64,000 bases of DNA. It comes from Candidatus Rickettsia kotlanii. Lineage in GTDB: Bacteria; Pseudomonadota; Alphaproteobacteria; Rickettsiales; Rickettsiaceae. Under the pieces are notes generated by a model, which saw only the letters and a list, made by a program, of their open reading frames with translations, was not told the DNA's origin and did no database searches. Positions within the stretch are counted from its first letter, which is position 1. Every line of letters starts with the position of its first letter. The position numbers were made by a program, and so were the translations under genes. Shown in pieces: positions 9,812-21,735 of this stretch. Location of the stretch: assembly GCA_030295365.1 (NCBI GenBank), contig AP027062.1, positions 268,001 through 332,000 on the forward strand. Reading direction: 5' to 3'.

Positions 9812-10510
9812 TTACTGATTAATTCTTGCGGTGATTTCTTTTAATTTTTCTATTCTTTCAAAGGTTTGTAGTTTGAGAAAACTAATAAAATAGTACTGTA
9901 AAGACTTTCCATAGCTTGATAAATGGCAAAGGCCGATAAAGCATACTCCAAATCGTTTAAATAAGTAGTTGCCCCTTTAAAAACCTTTACCTCTACCAAA
10001 CCAATATGCATAATAATCTTTAGCGATGTCTTTCATCTCGCTCCAAGGTAAATCTTTAGCCTCGCTAAGTATAAATTCACCGCTATTATATAAAAGAATA
10101 CCTTCTTTTTTATATCGGTATAAAAATAACATCCTTTTTCTAACTACCTACTTATTTCCTCTATTGACTCTAGAATTATCGATATTCTTGAATCATACGG
10201 AATAATTTGCTTAGGGTTTATTATTCCTGTGTTTTCTAATCTTATATATATTATCTTTTAATCTTAAAGCAGTGTATCCTTTATATTTACCCTTTTTTAG
10301 AATTATCAAAATATCAGTATCACTATGATAGCCGTGAGACAGATCACGTACCCAATCGCCTTTAGCAAAAGAACTGTATAAGAACAATCATAGCGATTTT
10401 TCCTGTGCAATATCTAAAATCTGCTGCACTATAAAATTAAGCCTTGCTCTAATTTCCGTTCGGGTAAGGTGGTTTTCATTTACATATCTATATTTTATAT
10501 TTTTCTGCTT
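9812..10510 (-). pseudogene. Broken nucleotidyltransferase-HEPN domain protein
   Basis: On the minus strand several frames give a two-domain protein. The first part, RTEIRARLNFIVQQILDIAQ then SSFAKGDWVRDLSHGYHSDTD, looks like a minimal nucleotidyltransferase (GS-like turn, then an SDTD pair for metal binding). The second part, SGEFILSEAKDLPWSEMKD, AKDYYAYWFGRGKGF and YALSAFAIYQAMESLYSTIL, looks like a HEPN domain. Stops and frameshifts near 10395, 10215, 10130 and 9990, and near the C-terminus, show it is dead. The domain call is from memory of MNT/HEPN proteins, which are often toxin-antitoxin-like. It begins right where the Rpn-type remnant ends. Confidence 0.65.
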
Positions 10511-11222
10511 TTAGCTTTTTTATTTCTTCTATTGTAAGCTTAGTATATCGTGCTATTTTCTCTATAGGCTTGTTCCCTATTAGCATTTCCAGTTTCAATT
10601 TCCTCTTTCTCTATGCCCTTCTCCATCCCGGCATTAAATTTCTTTAAACTTGTCTATTTCTTGTTGTATAACCATTTCAGTTCTAAAATAATCATCATGC
10701 TCCTGTTCTGTCCATTTATATTGCTCTAAACTTGCACATACCGATAACACAATTTTATCTTTAACCTCTTTTGGCGGTTCTTGTTCTTGCGAAGCATATT
10801 TTAATAAATGCAACCATTCATTGGTATCATCTTTAAGATCATTTTTTTTAAACTTCCCTAGTTCAATAAATACATAAGTTAATGAAAACAAATATTGTTT
10901 ATGGGGATTGCTTTCTTTTATATGATGATAGCTAATATACGGCAATTCATCAGGCAAAGCTTTTGCTCCTATGATAGAAATTATTACTACCGGCAATAAA
11001 TCCTTATGTTACATACCCTGCTTAATTTGACTAACGGAGGTGTAACAACTGTAAAGCTGCATTCTATTAAAATAATCTTTCTTCATTTTACGCTGCACCT
11101 CAATTATATACCATCCACCGGTTTCATCTTTAACTTTTAGATCGAACAAACTTCTTTGCCCTTCAAGAAATAAAGGTAACTGTTCAGTAGTTATATAGCT
11201 TAAATCTATGTATCTCCTTTCG
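10498..11222 (-). pseudogene. Broken Rpn-family nuclease/putative transposase
   Basis: This is a PD-(D/E)xK-type recombination-promoting nuclease family, common in rickettsiae. The minus strand reads VIERRYIDLSYITTEQLP, then SLFDLKVKDETGGWYIIEVQ, with the D...ExQ nuclease core. An in-frame TAA then follows QIKQGM near 11007. The intact-looking 120-codon part at 10634-10996 continues with PVVIISIIGAKALPDELPY. A frameshift near 10620 leads to a C-terminal tail KPIEKIARYTKLTIEEIKKL that is typical of the family. The N-terminus before VIERRY is lost. The family is recalled from conserved residues, not searched. Confidence 0.65.
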
Positions 11223-11355
11223 ATAACCTAAGAAGAGAGTTCAATAAATTTATGCGCTATCATTTGTACCGTCTAAATATCTTTGGTAAATTTTTATATA
11301 TAGCAAATTAACTTCAGGCAGTAAATTACTTTTACAATTTATTATCAGTACTAGG

Positions 11356-11493
11356 CTTCTTGCATAACCTATCTTATAAAGAGGAACTTGAAGGAAACAC
11401 GGGACACAGCAATGCAGCGTACACAAAAGTACGTAAGGATACGAATACTGGATTGACGTACAAATTACCTTTAAAAGGAGGTTATGCAAGAAG
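11356..11493. mobile_element. Small element with inverted ends (MITE-like)
   Basis: Perfect 14 bp inverted ends CTTCTTGCATAACC and GGTTATGCAAGAAG enclose about 110 bp with no convincing gene. The ends share the core TTCTTGCATAAC with the element at 51559-51629. It may be a non-autonomous mobile element or the scar of an insertion sequence. The 11223-11355 stretch before it holds only decayed coding sequence. Confidence 0.6.
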
Positions 11494-11498
11494 TCTAT

Positions 11499-11978
11499 TT
11501 AATACCTATCATTATCATCATACACTCCCCAAATTACTTTCTTGGAAATCCAACCTGTGTAATCCTTACATGTAATTTGGCAGAATTGTTCTTTACATTT
11601 TTTTAAACTACAACGAACTTTTGGCATTAATTTTGCTATAACTCGACTTTTAGGGTCTACAGATTTGGTAAGTTCTATTTCCTTATCAGAAGTAATAACT
11701 ACTGATCTTTTACCTGATAAAACGCTTGAATGTATCCAACCACCTTCGCCGTTAATGTCACGTACTTGTCGCCATTGCTTATACTCTGCAGTTATTTCTA
11801 CCGGTTCGCCTTTTTTAACAAAAACCCATTCTACGGCAGATTTAGTAGTTGGTCCGCTCCTTGCATTTACTTCATTAGATTTTATTGAAACAAATCTCGG
11901 AATAGGCAATGTTTTATTATCGGCATTAATTGTTGTTGATAATATTACAATAATTAAAGTAATAAGAATTTTAATCAT
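11499..11978 (-). CDS. Exported SH3-like domain protein
   Basis: A 159-residue protein with an N-terminal signal sequence (MIKILITLIIVILSTTINA) and two bacterial SH3-like units. The first contains EVNARSGPTTKSAVEWVFV and GGWIHSSVLSG, the usual NxRxGP and GWIHxxxL pattern. The second is more diverged and has three or four cysteines (CSLKKCKEQFCQITC) that could form disulphides in the periplasm. I prefer the ATG at 11978 because it directly precedes the signal sequence and follows GCGGAAG; a longer frame to 12002 would add residues from inside kefB. The start lies 8 bp inside the end of kefB, so translation is probably coupled. Binding to cell wall is an inference. Confidence 0.8.
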   Translation of the reverse strand: MIKILITLIIVILSTTINADNKTLPIPRFVSIKSNEVNARSGPTTKSAVEWVFVKKGEPVEITAEYKQWRQVRDINGEGGWIHSSVLSGKRSVVITSDKEIELTKSVDPKSRVIAKLMPKVRCSLKKCKEQFCQITCKDYTGWISKKVIWGVYDDNDRY

Positions 11979-13707
11979 TATCTTCCGCTTCAGATAAAGC
12001 ATCCTCTTTTTTTGCTATTATATAATTACCAAGCCTAAATTGTACTTTTATTCTATTAATTTCCTGCTCACTAATACCTATATTTTTTAGGACTGTTCCA
12101 CCTATTTGTAATCCAGTCTCATAACTTTCCGGAATAATAGTTGTGGCACCTAAATCATAAAACTCTCTAGCATTTTTTAAATTTTTTAACTTAACGACAA
12201 CCGGTATATCCTGATAATTACTACTAATTGTTTTAAGCGATTTCTTGATAGTTACTTGATTATTCATAGTAAGTATTATAGCGAATGCTCTTTCCGTACC
12301 TAATGCCTTGAGAGTATCGGCTTGCGATACATCACCTTTAAAAACCGGCAAACCATTTGATAGCTCTTCTTTTACTCTATCATCATCTAAATCAAGTATT
12401 ACGTAACTTATACCTTCCGCTTCCAAAACTCTTGCTACCATTTTACCGGTATTACCGAGTCCGGCAATAATAATATGGTTTGTTAAATCTCTTGCCCCAA
12501 GCTCAATCATTTGAGTCGGAGTTTTATCAAGTCCTTTATCCACTTTCTCAGCAATCTTTTGCCCTAAAGCTGCGAGTAATGGAGTAAGTGCCATAGTAAA
12601 AGTAACTACGAGTAATAATATATCGGCAGTACTTTCTTCTAATACTCCACTATCTTTACCTAAACTGAATAATATAAAACCAAACTCTCCGCCTTGCGAT
12701 AATAATAAGCCTGAATAAAAAGCAACTCCTTTATTAAAACCGAATAAAATACAAAAAGCCGTTATGATTAAGGTTTTTATACCTATTAAAGCAATAGATA
12801 AAGTAAGAATATGAGATATTTTTTCATACATTTCTAGGGCATCGATATTCATACCCACGGTCATGAAAAACAATCCTAAAAATAAACTTTTGAAAGGATA
12901 AATACTTTCCTCTGCCTGCAATCTAAATTCAGTTTCCGCAACTAATACTCCGGCAACAAATGCTCCTAGAGCTAAAGATAAACCAAATGTTTCGGTAGCC
13001 CAAGCAGCAGAAAGTACTATTAATAAAGTCATCGCAATAGGTAACTCGCTTGCATTATTACTTTCTGATGAAATGAATGAAAATACAGGGCGAAGAAAAA
13101 CACGGCCGACAATAAATATTGTAAGTAAGGCCGTTACGGCTTTTAAGAGTGCAATACCAAGAGCCGCTGCAAGCGAGGCTTTATTGTTACCGGTAAGTAA
13201 CGGAACTATCACAAGCAATGGCACTACGGCCAAATCTTGCAGTAACAGAATAGCTAAAGAAACTCTCCCTATTTGCGCTGATTGACTACGACTTTCCTCA
13301 ATAACCTGCATAACAAGTGCTGTAGATGAAAGGGCCAGACCACCACCGGTAATAATAGCCGCACTACTATTGCCGTCTATAAGCACCATTGCACCGGCAA
13401 TTACTATAGTGGTTGTTAAAACTTGCAAACTACCGAGACCAAATACATATCGTCTCATAGCTTTTAATCGCTCAAAGGATAACTCAAGTCCTATCGCAAA
13501 TAATAGAAATACTACACCAAGTTCACCTAGTAACTTAGTTTGGTCATATGTTACGATTTTTAAACCGTGATCACCTATTGCAGCTCCGGCAATTAAGTAA
13601 CCAAGTACCGGACTTAATCTAAGACGCTTAAGTATAGCCACGATAAAAACCGCAGTACCGAGTAAAATTATAACATTAATAAGAATATGATCGTTCATCT
13701 TTTCCAA
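11971..13707 (-). CDS. kefB: Kef-type monovalent cation:proton antiporter
   Basis: An inner-membrane antiporter of the CPA2 family that couples K+ (or Na+) efflux to proton entry. The 578-residue protein has about 12 hydrophobic segments in the first 390 residues (for example VLGYLIAGAAIGDHG and LSLALGAFVAGVLVAETEF). A cytoplasmic RCK_N/TrkA-N domain follows, with the nucleotide-binding motif IIIAGLGNTGKMVARVLE and the acidic end DLDDDRV. Glutathione gating, known for E. coli KefB/C, cannot be judged here. The start overlaps the end of rsfS by 13 bp, and its 3' end overlaps the next gene, suggesting an rsfS-kefB-SH3 operon. Confidence 0.92.
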   Translation of the reverse strand: MEKMNDHILINVIILLGTAVFIVAILKRLRLSPVLGYLIAGAAIGDHGLKIVTYDQTKLLGELGVVFLLFAIGLELSFERLKAMRRYVFGLGSLQVLTTTIVIAGAMVLIDGNSSAAIITGGGLALSSTALVMQVIEESRSQSAQIGRVSLAILLLQDLAVVPLLVIVPLLTGNNKASLAAALGIALLKAVTALLTIFIVGRVFLRPVFSFISSESNNASELPIAMTLLIVLSAAWATETFGLSLALGAFVAGVLVAETEFRLQAEESIYPFKSLFLGLFFMTVGMNIDALEMYEKISHILTLSIALIGIKTLIITAFCILFGFNKGVAFYSGLLLSQGGEFGFILFSLGKDSGVLEESTADILLLVVTFTMALTPLLAALGQKIAEKVDKGLDKTPTQMIELGARDLTNHIIIAGLGNTGKMVARVLEAEGISYVILDLDDDRVKEELSNGLPVFKGDVSQADTLKALGTERAFAIILTMNNQVTIKKSLKTISSNYQDIPVVVKLKNLKNAREFYDLGATTIIPESYETGLQIGGTVLKNIGISEQEINRIKVQFRLGNYIIAKKEDALSEAEDND

Positions 13708-14021
13708 ATTTCTTCTAACTTAAAATGCTCCCGTACTTCAGGATAAAAAATATTAATCAAAATAGTACCTGCATCTATTAGTACCCATTCTGATTTACCA
13801 AGCCCCTCAATATTACTATTTATACCAGCATTATTTTTTAATTCTAAAGCTACATATTCAGCAATTGCTCCAACATTTTTAGTCGAACGACCGCTAGCAA
13901 ATATAATATAATCGGCTAATTTATGTTTTCCTGTTAAATCAATTACCTCAATATCTTCTGCTTTTTTCTCACTTAAACATTCTAAGATAAATAATTTTAA
14001 TTCTTCAGTTTCTTTTTTCAT
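13695..14021 (-). CDS. rsfS: Ribosomal silencing factor RsfS (Iojap)
   Basis: RsfS binds ribosomal protein uL14 on the 50S subunit and blocks subunit joining when nutrients are scarce. The 108-residue length is typical. The conserved blocks are LTGKHKLADYIIFASGRSTKN and GLGKSEWVLIDAGTILINI, with the ending REHFKLEEIWK. It is first in a minus-strand gene chain, overlapping kefB. It faces the bolA-like gene across a 154 bp AT-rich gap that must hold both promoters. Confidence 0.95.
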   Translation of the reverse strand: MKKETEELKLFILECLSEKKAEDIEVIDLTGKHKLADYIIFASGRSTKNVGAIAEYVALELKNNAGINSNIEGLGKSEWVLIDAGTILINIFYPEVREHFKLEEIWKR

Positions 14022-14175
14022 AATAATTAATAAATGACATAATAATATTAATGATTATATGCATAAGAGTCGATTTTATCAATGAGTGTTTAAAATTCTA
14101 CAATAAAAATTCATATAAAGCTTTACTTTAAGCAAAAAAACTTTAATTAATACTTAAATTAATATTGATAAAATA

Positions 14176-14418
14176 ATGGCAATATCTGTAGAAGAGTTAG
14201 AAAAAATACTTAAAGAATCATTTCCGAACAGTACAATCAAAATTACTGATTTAGTAGGAGATCAAGACCATTATGCCTTAGAAATATCAGACGTTCAATT
14301 TAATGGACTTTCTTTAATTAATCAACATAAATTAGTAAAAAACGCCCTCCTATCTGAAATATTAAATAAAAAACTACATGCAATTACCATAAAAACTATC
14401 GCAGTTCCCGAAAAATAA
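14176..14418 (+). CDS. BolA/IbaG family protein
   Basis: Small (80-residue) BolA-fold proteins work with monothiol glutaredoxins in iron-sulphur cluster handling. The sequence has the expected pattern: an N-terminal helix (VEELEKILKESFPNSTIKI), the central DHYALEISDVQFNGLSLINQ with a conserved histidine, a helix HKLVKNALL, and the end LHAITIKTIAVPEK. The short form resembles IbaG/YrbA more than classical BolA. It is divergent from rsfS. Downstream it meets the ruined autotransporter; no glutaredoxin gene is adjacent. Confidence 0.9.
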   Translation: MAISVEELEKILKESFPNSTIKITDLVGDQDHYALEISDVQFNGLSLINQHKLVKNALLSEILNKKLHAITIKTIAVPEK

Positions 14419-14512
14419 TTACAAATATTAATATAATAATCCTTATACAAATTTAACTTATTATTTAATTTTATGCAAACAGCTGATTATATAGTAATCT
14501 GCTATTCGGTTT

Positions 14513-17500
14513 TTAGAAGTTTACTTTAAGTCTTAGCGTACCGGACTGGGCATGGTATTTTTTAGCTAAGTTCAGACTGTAATGCACTCCGTACTCCACA
14601 TTCTACCCTTCTTAATTACTGCACCTGCCCCTAAATCATATAGCATTTTAGTAGGTTTAGGTACCGGTAGAGGCTCATGAAGACCGTTAAGATCTACAAC
14701 GATTGCCGGTGTTTTACCTTTGAAGTCGTAATTAATAAAGGCATGAATTTGCAGTCTAATTATACATTCATCCTTATAGTAGGTTGTCTTAATTTTATTG
14801 ACATTTCTGAATAGTTAGGTTTTGGAAAAAAGTACCGTATTCCTGATAACCGAAATCTTTAATCTTAGTAAGCCTGATTCCTGCCATCGGTGCCAATGAA
14901 GTTTCTTTCCATAGATAATTATAACCCCCAACTACTTGACCGCTATAAGAAGGTTACGCCTTCTATAAATAGGTTATTGATAAAGTTATATAAACCGTAT
15001 ATAGAGTCCATATTAGTTCTGACCTTAGTAGCATTGCCAGCTTTAGCATTTTGGTAACGTAACTTCGTATCGACTCTAGTATAAGCAGCACCCAGAACTA
15101 TATTATCGTTTATAACGGTATCAACCCCGATTGAGCCACCAGTAGATTTAGCTTTATAACCGCTAAGTCCGTTAAAGGCTTTTTGTGCTGCCTTACCGTA
15201 ATATAGGCTAGCCCATACCATGTAAATGGAATTATTAGCTTTATTTCATCAAGTTCACAATCACCGCCTCCGACAGCTGCATCTCTCTTACGTGATGTGG
15301 CATCTTTTACTGCAGGATTGGTAGCATTGTTATTTTCATCTTCAAGAGCCTTAATTCTCTCCCTTACTTTTTGATTACCGATACCTAGTATTATCTTGTG
15401 CAGCATTAAAGCCGTCGTTCGCTTTAGCATGACTTATTCTGCTACCTGAGCTTCCACCGCTACTTGTACCTGCAAAATTATCTCGGCTACTACCTATAGC
15501 AGACATATCGCTACCGGAACTACTTACCCATGCCGTTACTATTATTAGCGGGAGAAACACCTGTTGCTTTAGGATTACCGCTATTACCGCATGGACTACT
15601 TCTGCTGTTGGTTGCACCGCCTTTAGTTGTCCCTCCCAAATTAGAACTGCTCCCTTGTGCTGAAGAATTACCACTATTAGCAGGAACAATACCGGTTGCA
15701 GCAGGACTATTATAACTTGGGCCACCGGCACCACTCTAACCACTAGAAGCCGTTTGATGGACTGTATACATCCGCACCGGAAAAACGGAACTATTGTAGC
15801 TTGAGCTACCTGTTGACGGACTGTTATAACCCGTAGTACCTCCAAAGCTATCGCTTCCTCCAGTTGATAACTGGTTAGCGCCTACGTTTGAGGTTGGAGT
15901 CGTTACGACCGAAGTATTCGGACCGTAAGGATTGCCTCCAACATTAGCAGGACCGTTAGGACCAAATCCGCCTGTGGCCTGAACCGGAGTAGTCGGAGTA
16001 TTATATCTTGCCGGATTGCTAGGTGTTACGTCGTAGCCGCCCGGAGTATAGTAGGCGGAACATATATATTGTTAACTACACTACCGCTAATTGGTGGCGG
16101 CTGTAGAGGGTTAAAACCTCCAACACTCGGACCAATGAAATGACCATTGGGGTAATAAGCAGAGTAGTTATTCTATATTGCATTTGAAGGCCTTTGAATT
16201 ATAGGTAAGAGATGTTCAACTACTTCTCGTCTTTGCCCTACAAGGTTACTATAACATTACTGACAAAAGTATTTATTAAAATTTTGATGATATTATCTAT
16301 TGTTATATCTCCTGTTGACTCTATCGGTAAAAGTACAAAGGAATTACCTGTAATTTGCCATCTGATAAAACCACCTTTATTATAGCGGTTACATTAAACG
16401 GTAAGCTTGCAGCATTACCGACTATGATATTACCTCCTGCCGTGGTGATGATAGGATAAGCACTACCCTGCCCAATACAATAGCAAACGGATGATTTTGT
16501 GCAGTTTAAAATACTTTAATTGAAGAAACATTTGATAAATCAAAGGTACTCGCTTGCGAGTACTATATTACTGCTATTAGCGTTGCCTGTTTGCCCTGCA
16601 TTTATAGTATCATAGAAAACATTAATAATAAGCTCACCGGTAGGAGTAGCAGAGCCTGTATAAGTAACTTGATTATTACCAAGATCGAAAGTTATATTAC
16701 TTCCTGAGATATTGCCCCCCGACATTTACGCTAGTATTATCACAGGTAAACATCATTGTTTATAGTATTTGCTCCTAAATCCGATGCAATAAAAGCGGTT
16801 TTCTTCGGTGCAAAAGTAATAGCATTAGTGCCTGTTACCGCTTTTTGTAACCCGCCGACCGTGGCTGACGGAATGTCTAAACTTCTACTGTTATAACCAG
16901 TAAATACCGTTGATTTACTGGCATCAATAGTAATATCTTTAGCATAGGTATCCCCTTTTACCGCGCCTTTATTACTATTAAACTAGTTTAAGGTTTAAAT
17001 TCTCACCGCCTAAATCATCGGTAAAACCATTACTAGTGTTAAATATTGCCGTACCTTGATTATTACTTAGTTGTTATACTCGAGTAAAAATCTTCGCCAT
17101 CGATTATGATTTTACTGTCTACACCGTTGAACTAAACGGTTTTAAGGTGATTTGAGTCTGAACCTACCAAACCACTACCGCTAGCTCCAGTTGTTAAATC
17201 ATTTGATATTGCAAGAGTATGGATTTTATTACCTGTGGTCATAATTGATGCATTTATTATACTTGTATTATTAAGGCTTAAAGTTGCAGACTGAGCAGTA
17301 GTAAATGAAATCGAGCCTATTTTCGCGGTACCTTGAATTGTAACATCACCCCCGTCTATTTGAACTATATCGACCATTCCTTTAGTACCTATACTACTGG
17401 AATAAGTAATAGCAGTAGATTCATCAAAAATTACCACGCTATCCTCAGGATTTATAGCTAAAGCAAAAGGAGAAAAGCTTGATCCTTCAGAAATATCTAA

Positions 17501-20500
17501 ACTATTCGTTGTTCTCCTAAATTTTATGTTGCCACCATTTATTAATATTACATATCCTACATTAATACCTCCGGTACAATTTAATACATCACTGCTAATA
17601 GTTATATCACCCACTTTTGAAGTACTGCTACCTATAGCTCCACTAACATAACGCTGCTTGGACCAGTAAACATTAAATCCACAGCTTTACCGCCTGTGAT
17701 GTTAATATCACCGATTAAATTAGTTGCTTGAGTAAATACTATATTACCCGTGCCGGTTCCTTGGATTTCAGCAATTGACATATTACCGCCGGCGTTAATC
17801 GTAACGGTGCTGTTGTCAGCACCCGCTTTTAACATTGCAAGGTTCATAATTGTATTTGTTGAATTTCCATTACCGTCAACTGTACCTATAGTACCATTAT
17901 CCATAAACTCTACAGTACCGTTAGTACCTCCGGTACTTGTTATATTACCGATAATAGCTAATGTTATATTATTTGCTATATCACTAGCAAATATTGCGGT
18001 ACCGGCATTATTTAGAAATTCATATTACCATTTACCATCAATCTTTACAGCCCCAAACTCGCTATTAATAGAACCGGAAGGAGTAGAGAAAAAAACATTT
18101 GATCCAACTTTCATATAGCAACTTTTGCAACGGATACGTCGATATTTGGGGTATTAAGAGCAGTTATTACCAGTGTTCCGTGCCCTGTAAGTTGTACTTT
18201 ACTCACCAGATTTGCTTTTGTTCCGATAGCATACTTATTAGCCATACCATCTATTGTTAACTTGGTATTAGCATTTCTTGCATTTATCTCAACTACACCA
18301 GTATTTGGAACAACTGGCTCTATAGTACTGTTCTTACCGCTAGCTATAGTAGTCATTAATTTTAAAACAGATGCGGGATTCACGAATGTAACACCTGATG
18401 CATCTAATGGAAAATCACCGTTTAATGGCATCAAAGACATAAAATGCTGGTCCAGCATTAACCTTACCAATATTAATTTTTGCAATCTGAGCCGAGGTTA
18501 AGTGATGCATCGGCAAAAACCCCGCCAGCAGCAATATTAAGCACTACAGTATTACTCATATCAAGTCCATTTGTACCTAACGTAGCATTAGTACCAACAA
18601 TGCCGACCTTACCACTAACATTTATAACAGCAAGGGGATTTGCCTTTGTACCAAGAGTTTCATTACCCAAATTACCCTGCAAAGTTAACATATTGTTTTT
18701 AGGTATAGTACTAGAAGTACTACTTAAATTGATGCTACCGCCTCTACCGGCAAAACCATCGACACTATTCATAAAGGTAACTTGTTGCTGATTGCTAGTA
18801 GTTAAACCAAATACGGATTTAGTATTATTCAAATTAATACCAATTCCTAGCGTTAAAGCCTTGTTAGATATATCTATCGTAAATGCTGCGGCTGCATTTC
18901 CCTGCCCGATATTAATTATGTTTACCGTACCTATACTTGAATCAGTAGCCGTTAAAGTAGTGCCGGTAGTATAAACGTTTAATGTTCCTGTGTTCCCGTT
19001 TTTGATTTGGCTGTTAAGTAAATAACCTGCAGGATTTGCTCCCGAAAACTCCAAAACACCGCCATTGGTAAAATCCACGTTACCGCTTGTTGTAAGCAAG
19101 CCTTGTAAATTCGCCACAGCATTGTTACCAAGTGTTAAAGAAGTAGCAGATACACTTTTTTGAAAGATAACCGTTTTATTACCTGCTGCATTAACAGTAA
19201 TTGCTCCAATATTATTTATGACTCCGGTAACATTACCGCCTCCTAAAAATACTAAATTACTGTTAGTTATTGTACTACTTGTAACTGCTACTAAAAGCAC
19301 CGGTATAATTAACGTTAAACGTACCTGCAGACCCTTTAAAATCAGTCTGTCCTGTAATAACTGTTATGTTAATAGTTCTGGCCCCGCCAAAAGTTGCATT
19401 ACCGGTAATATTTCCTGTATATGTTCCTGTTCCAACAATAACATTACCCGTAGTATTTATTGTAAGTTGGCCTGCTCCGACTGCAGCATTACTGGTAAAA
19501 CCCCCCACAGCTGTAGCTACCACACCTGTATTATTTATGGTAAGAGTAGTTGAACTAGATGCTCCGACTATCACAACCTCCCCTGTTCCGTTAAGATTCA
19601 AAGCCGCAATACCTGTTACAGATCCAAGCGTACCTACTCCTAAAGCATTAACAATACCGTTAACACCTCCGCTACTTGTTACTGCCGCTAAACTACCGCC
19701 CGCAGCAAGGTTTATTGTACCAGCATTATTGCCTTGAACATTTAATATATTAACCGGATTTGTAGCTCCTACATTACCGATAACCGTACTATTACCGACA
19801 AAATTTAATATATTCGCATCTCCTCCTAATTTATTATTTATATTACCACCGGTAGCCCCACCAACATTCTTACCATCAGTGATTGTTACTTGTGCGGCCG
19901 TACCGTTAAAATCTATATCAGAAATTACATCTTGCTGAAATTGTACTAACGAGTTCTGCATAAATTGTACTAATCCTCCCGCACCGGTATCCAATTGCTG
20001 TTACTCAATCCACACCATACGGCGTGTCTACTCATATATTAATAGGCTGATACTGGTTCCCTATCTGAATAGTTTGGGCAAAGATAGTTCCTATAATTGT
20101 AGCTGGCTTGTGATTTAGAGGAACTCCCCTATATCCCATCGGTAAAAAATTTGTTAAGCCTTATTCTCCCTCCTGTTCCATTACCACTACCTGCATTAAG
20201 TGCAATTTCTCGGCTACCGGAAGTCACTTGTACTCTTAATTGACCATCTACATCATTTGCTGGGACTAGGTTGAAGCTAGCCACGAATTCTGCGGCATTT
20301 GGCGATTCATTACTTACGTCATAAGTAGCATTATGACTGCCGAACTTGATACTATTTGCTATAGTTGTATATCCATAACTTCATTAACGTAAAGACCTGC
20401 GGCTGGTGAAGTACCAGTAGCAAAAATTAAGTAGCTGATTATTTGTAATATTAAAAGTTTTTGCCTTAATCCAACTTGGATGTTTAAATTGAAAGTCAGT

Positions 20501-21125
20501 GTCAATCTGTAATGTAAGATCTGCCTGACCTTGAACAGGAGTTACTATACTACTTGGACCTGAGATAAAGGCGATTCTATTATCACCAGTAGGAGGAAAA
20601 AGTGATGTAACCTAGAAAAATCAAAGTACTAGCTAAATCGTTAAAATTAAAGCTGTTAAAATAGTAAGTATTCCCTGGTGCTGCTCCTGGTCCTGGAGCA
20701 AAAGGAGGAACCGCTGCAAGTGCTTATGCATTTGTAACTGGCGTACCTGTTAAAGTGATGTTTATAGCGTTATGGACATCTATAACGAGCCCGACATTTT
20801 CTTTAGTAAGATTAACAGGCATAACCGGCCCAAGAGTTATGTTATTTGGCACAGTCATTGTTGCATTATTAAAGGTATCTAAATATATAGCAATATAGCA
20901 GGAATTGCTGGCACATCTGCAGTAAAATTATTTACTTCGCCAAGAGTTACAAATGAACCTGGTACATATGCTCCTCCACCAAAAGCACTCCCATCAACTA
21001 TTGAGTCATCCCCTACTGTTACGATTCAGTTAGCAGTACCAAGGGCACTAGTACTAGTAAGCATCAATGCCACAGTTAGTGCAAACATGCCTTTTTTATT
21101 AAATTTTTTATCGTTGACTTGACAT
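14513..21125 (-). pseudogene. Ruined Sca-family autotransporter (rOmpA-like)
   Basis: A 6.6 kb remnant of a rickettsial surface-cell-antigen autotransporter. The 5' end still encodes a signal peptide (FALTVALMLTSTSALG) after a frameshift. The passenger survives in open pieces at 19275-19994, 18473-19300, 18111-18485, 17632-17904 and 17132-17614, with beta-helix-like text such as TLNLNGTGEVVIVGASSS. A Gly/Ser/Pro/Asn-rich linker (about 15420-16150) follows. The C-terminal beta-barrel contains KSTGGSIGVDTVINDNIVLG, close to the intact OmpA barrel at 31.5 kb, and ends in LRLKVNF. Many frameshifts and stops break it. It is paralogous to ompA, but I cannot say which sca number it is. Confidence 0.85.
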
Positions 21126-21338
21126 AATATCTCCTAAATTTGGACTCAATTATAATAAGTATTTTTTATATAGAAAAAGTAACTTATGATTACTTTTTTG
21201 TTTAAAATAAATTAAACTTTATGTACTTTTTATAGAAATTCGGCAAATCGTATATAAAACTTAAGAAATACAAGGATAAAACCTATCTATTTTAACTTCT
21301 TAGTGAAAACTGCAACACTTTATTAATTTTCCTATTAT

Positions 21339-21489
21339 GTCATTCCTGCGAAAGCAGGAATCCAATAATCTTTAATGTCATACTGCAAATTGATTGCGGG
21401 ATCTCAGGACACAGTCTGTTATACAAGATCGGGGTCAAGTCACAGTATGACAGCAAAAAAGACTGGATTCCTGCTTCCACGGGTATGAA
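21339..21489. repeat. Nested dispersed repeats upstream of the autotransporter remnant
   Basis: An outer element begins with GTCATTCCTGCGAAAGCAGG and ends with a worn inverse (GGATTCCTGCTTCC). Inside it, 21377-21451 starts with GTCATACTG and ends with CAGTATGAC, a second inverted-end unit. The remaining parts of 21126-21641 are AT-rich and hold no gene that I can see. Confidence 0.7.
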
Positions 21490-21641
21490 CATAAGGACCA
21501 TACAATAAAGCCGCAGGACTGATACAATGACGCTTAGAACCTAACAAAACCACTTTTTCTAGGTAAAATCTATAAATTTTTACATAAACAAATTGATTTG
21601 CTACGAATAATAGAGTATATAGTACAGACATAATTAATTAT

Positions 21642-21718
<77 letters not shown>

Positions 21719-21735
21719 TAAAAACATAAATTATA

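Noticed and set aside
11250-11575. Short frames on both strands near 11.3-11.5 kb
   Set aside because: They cross the inverted-end element and antisense sequence; no family resemblance or start signal.
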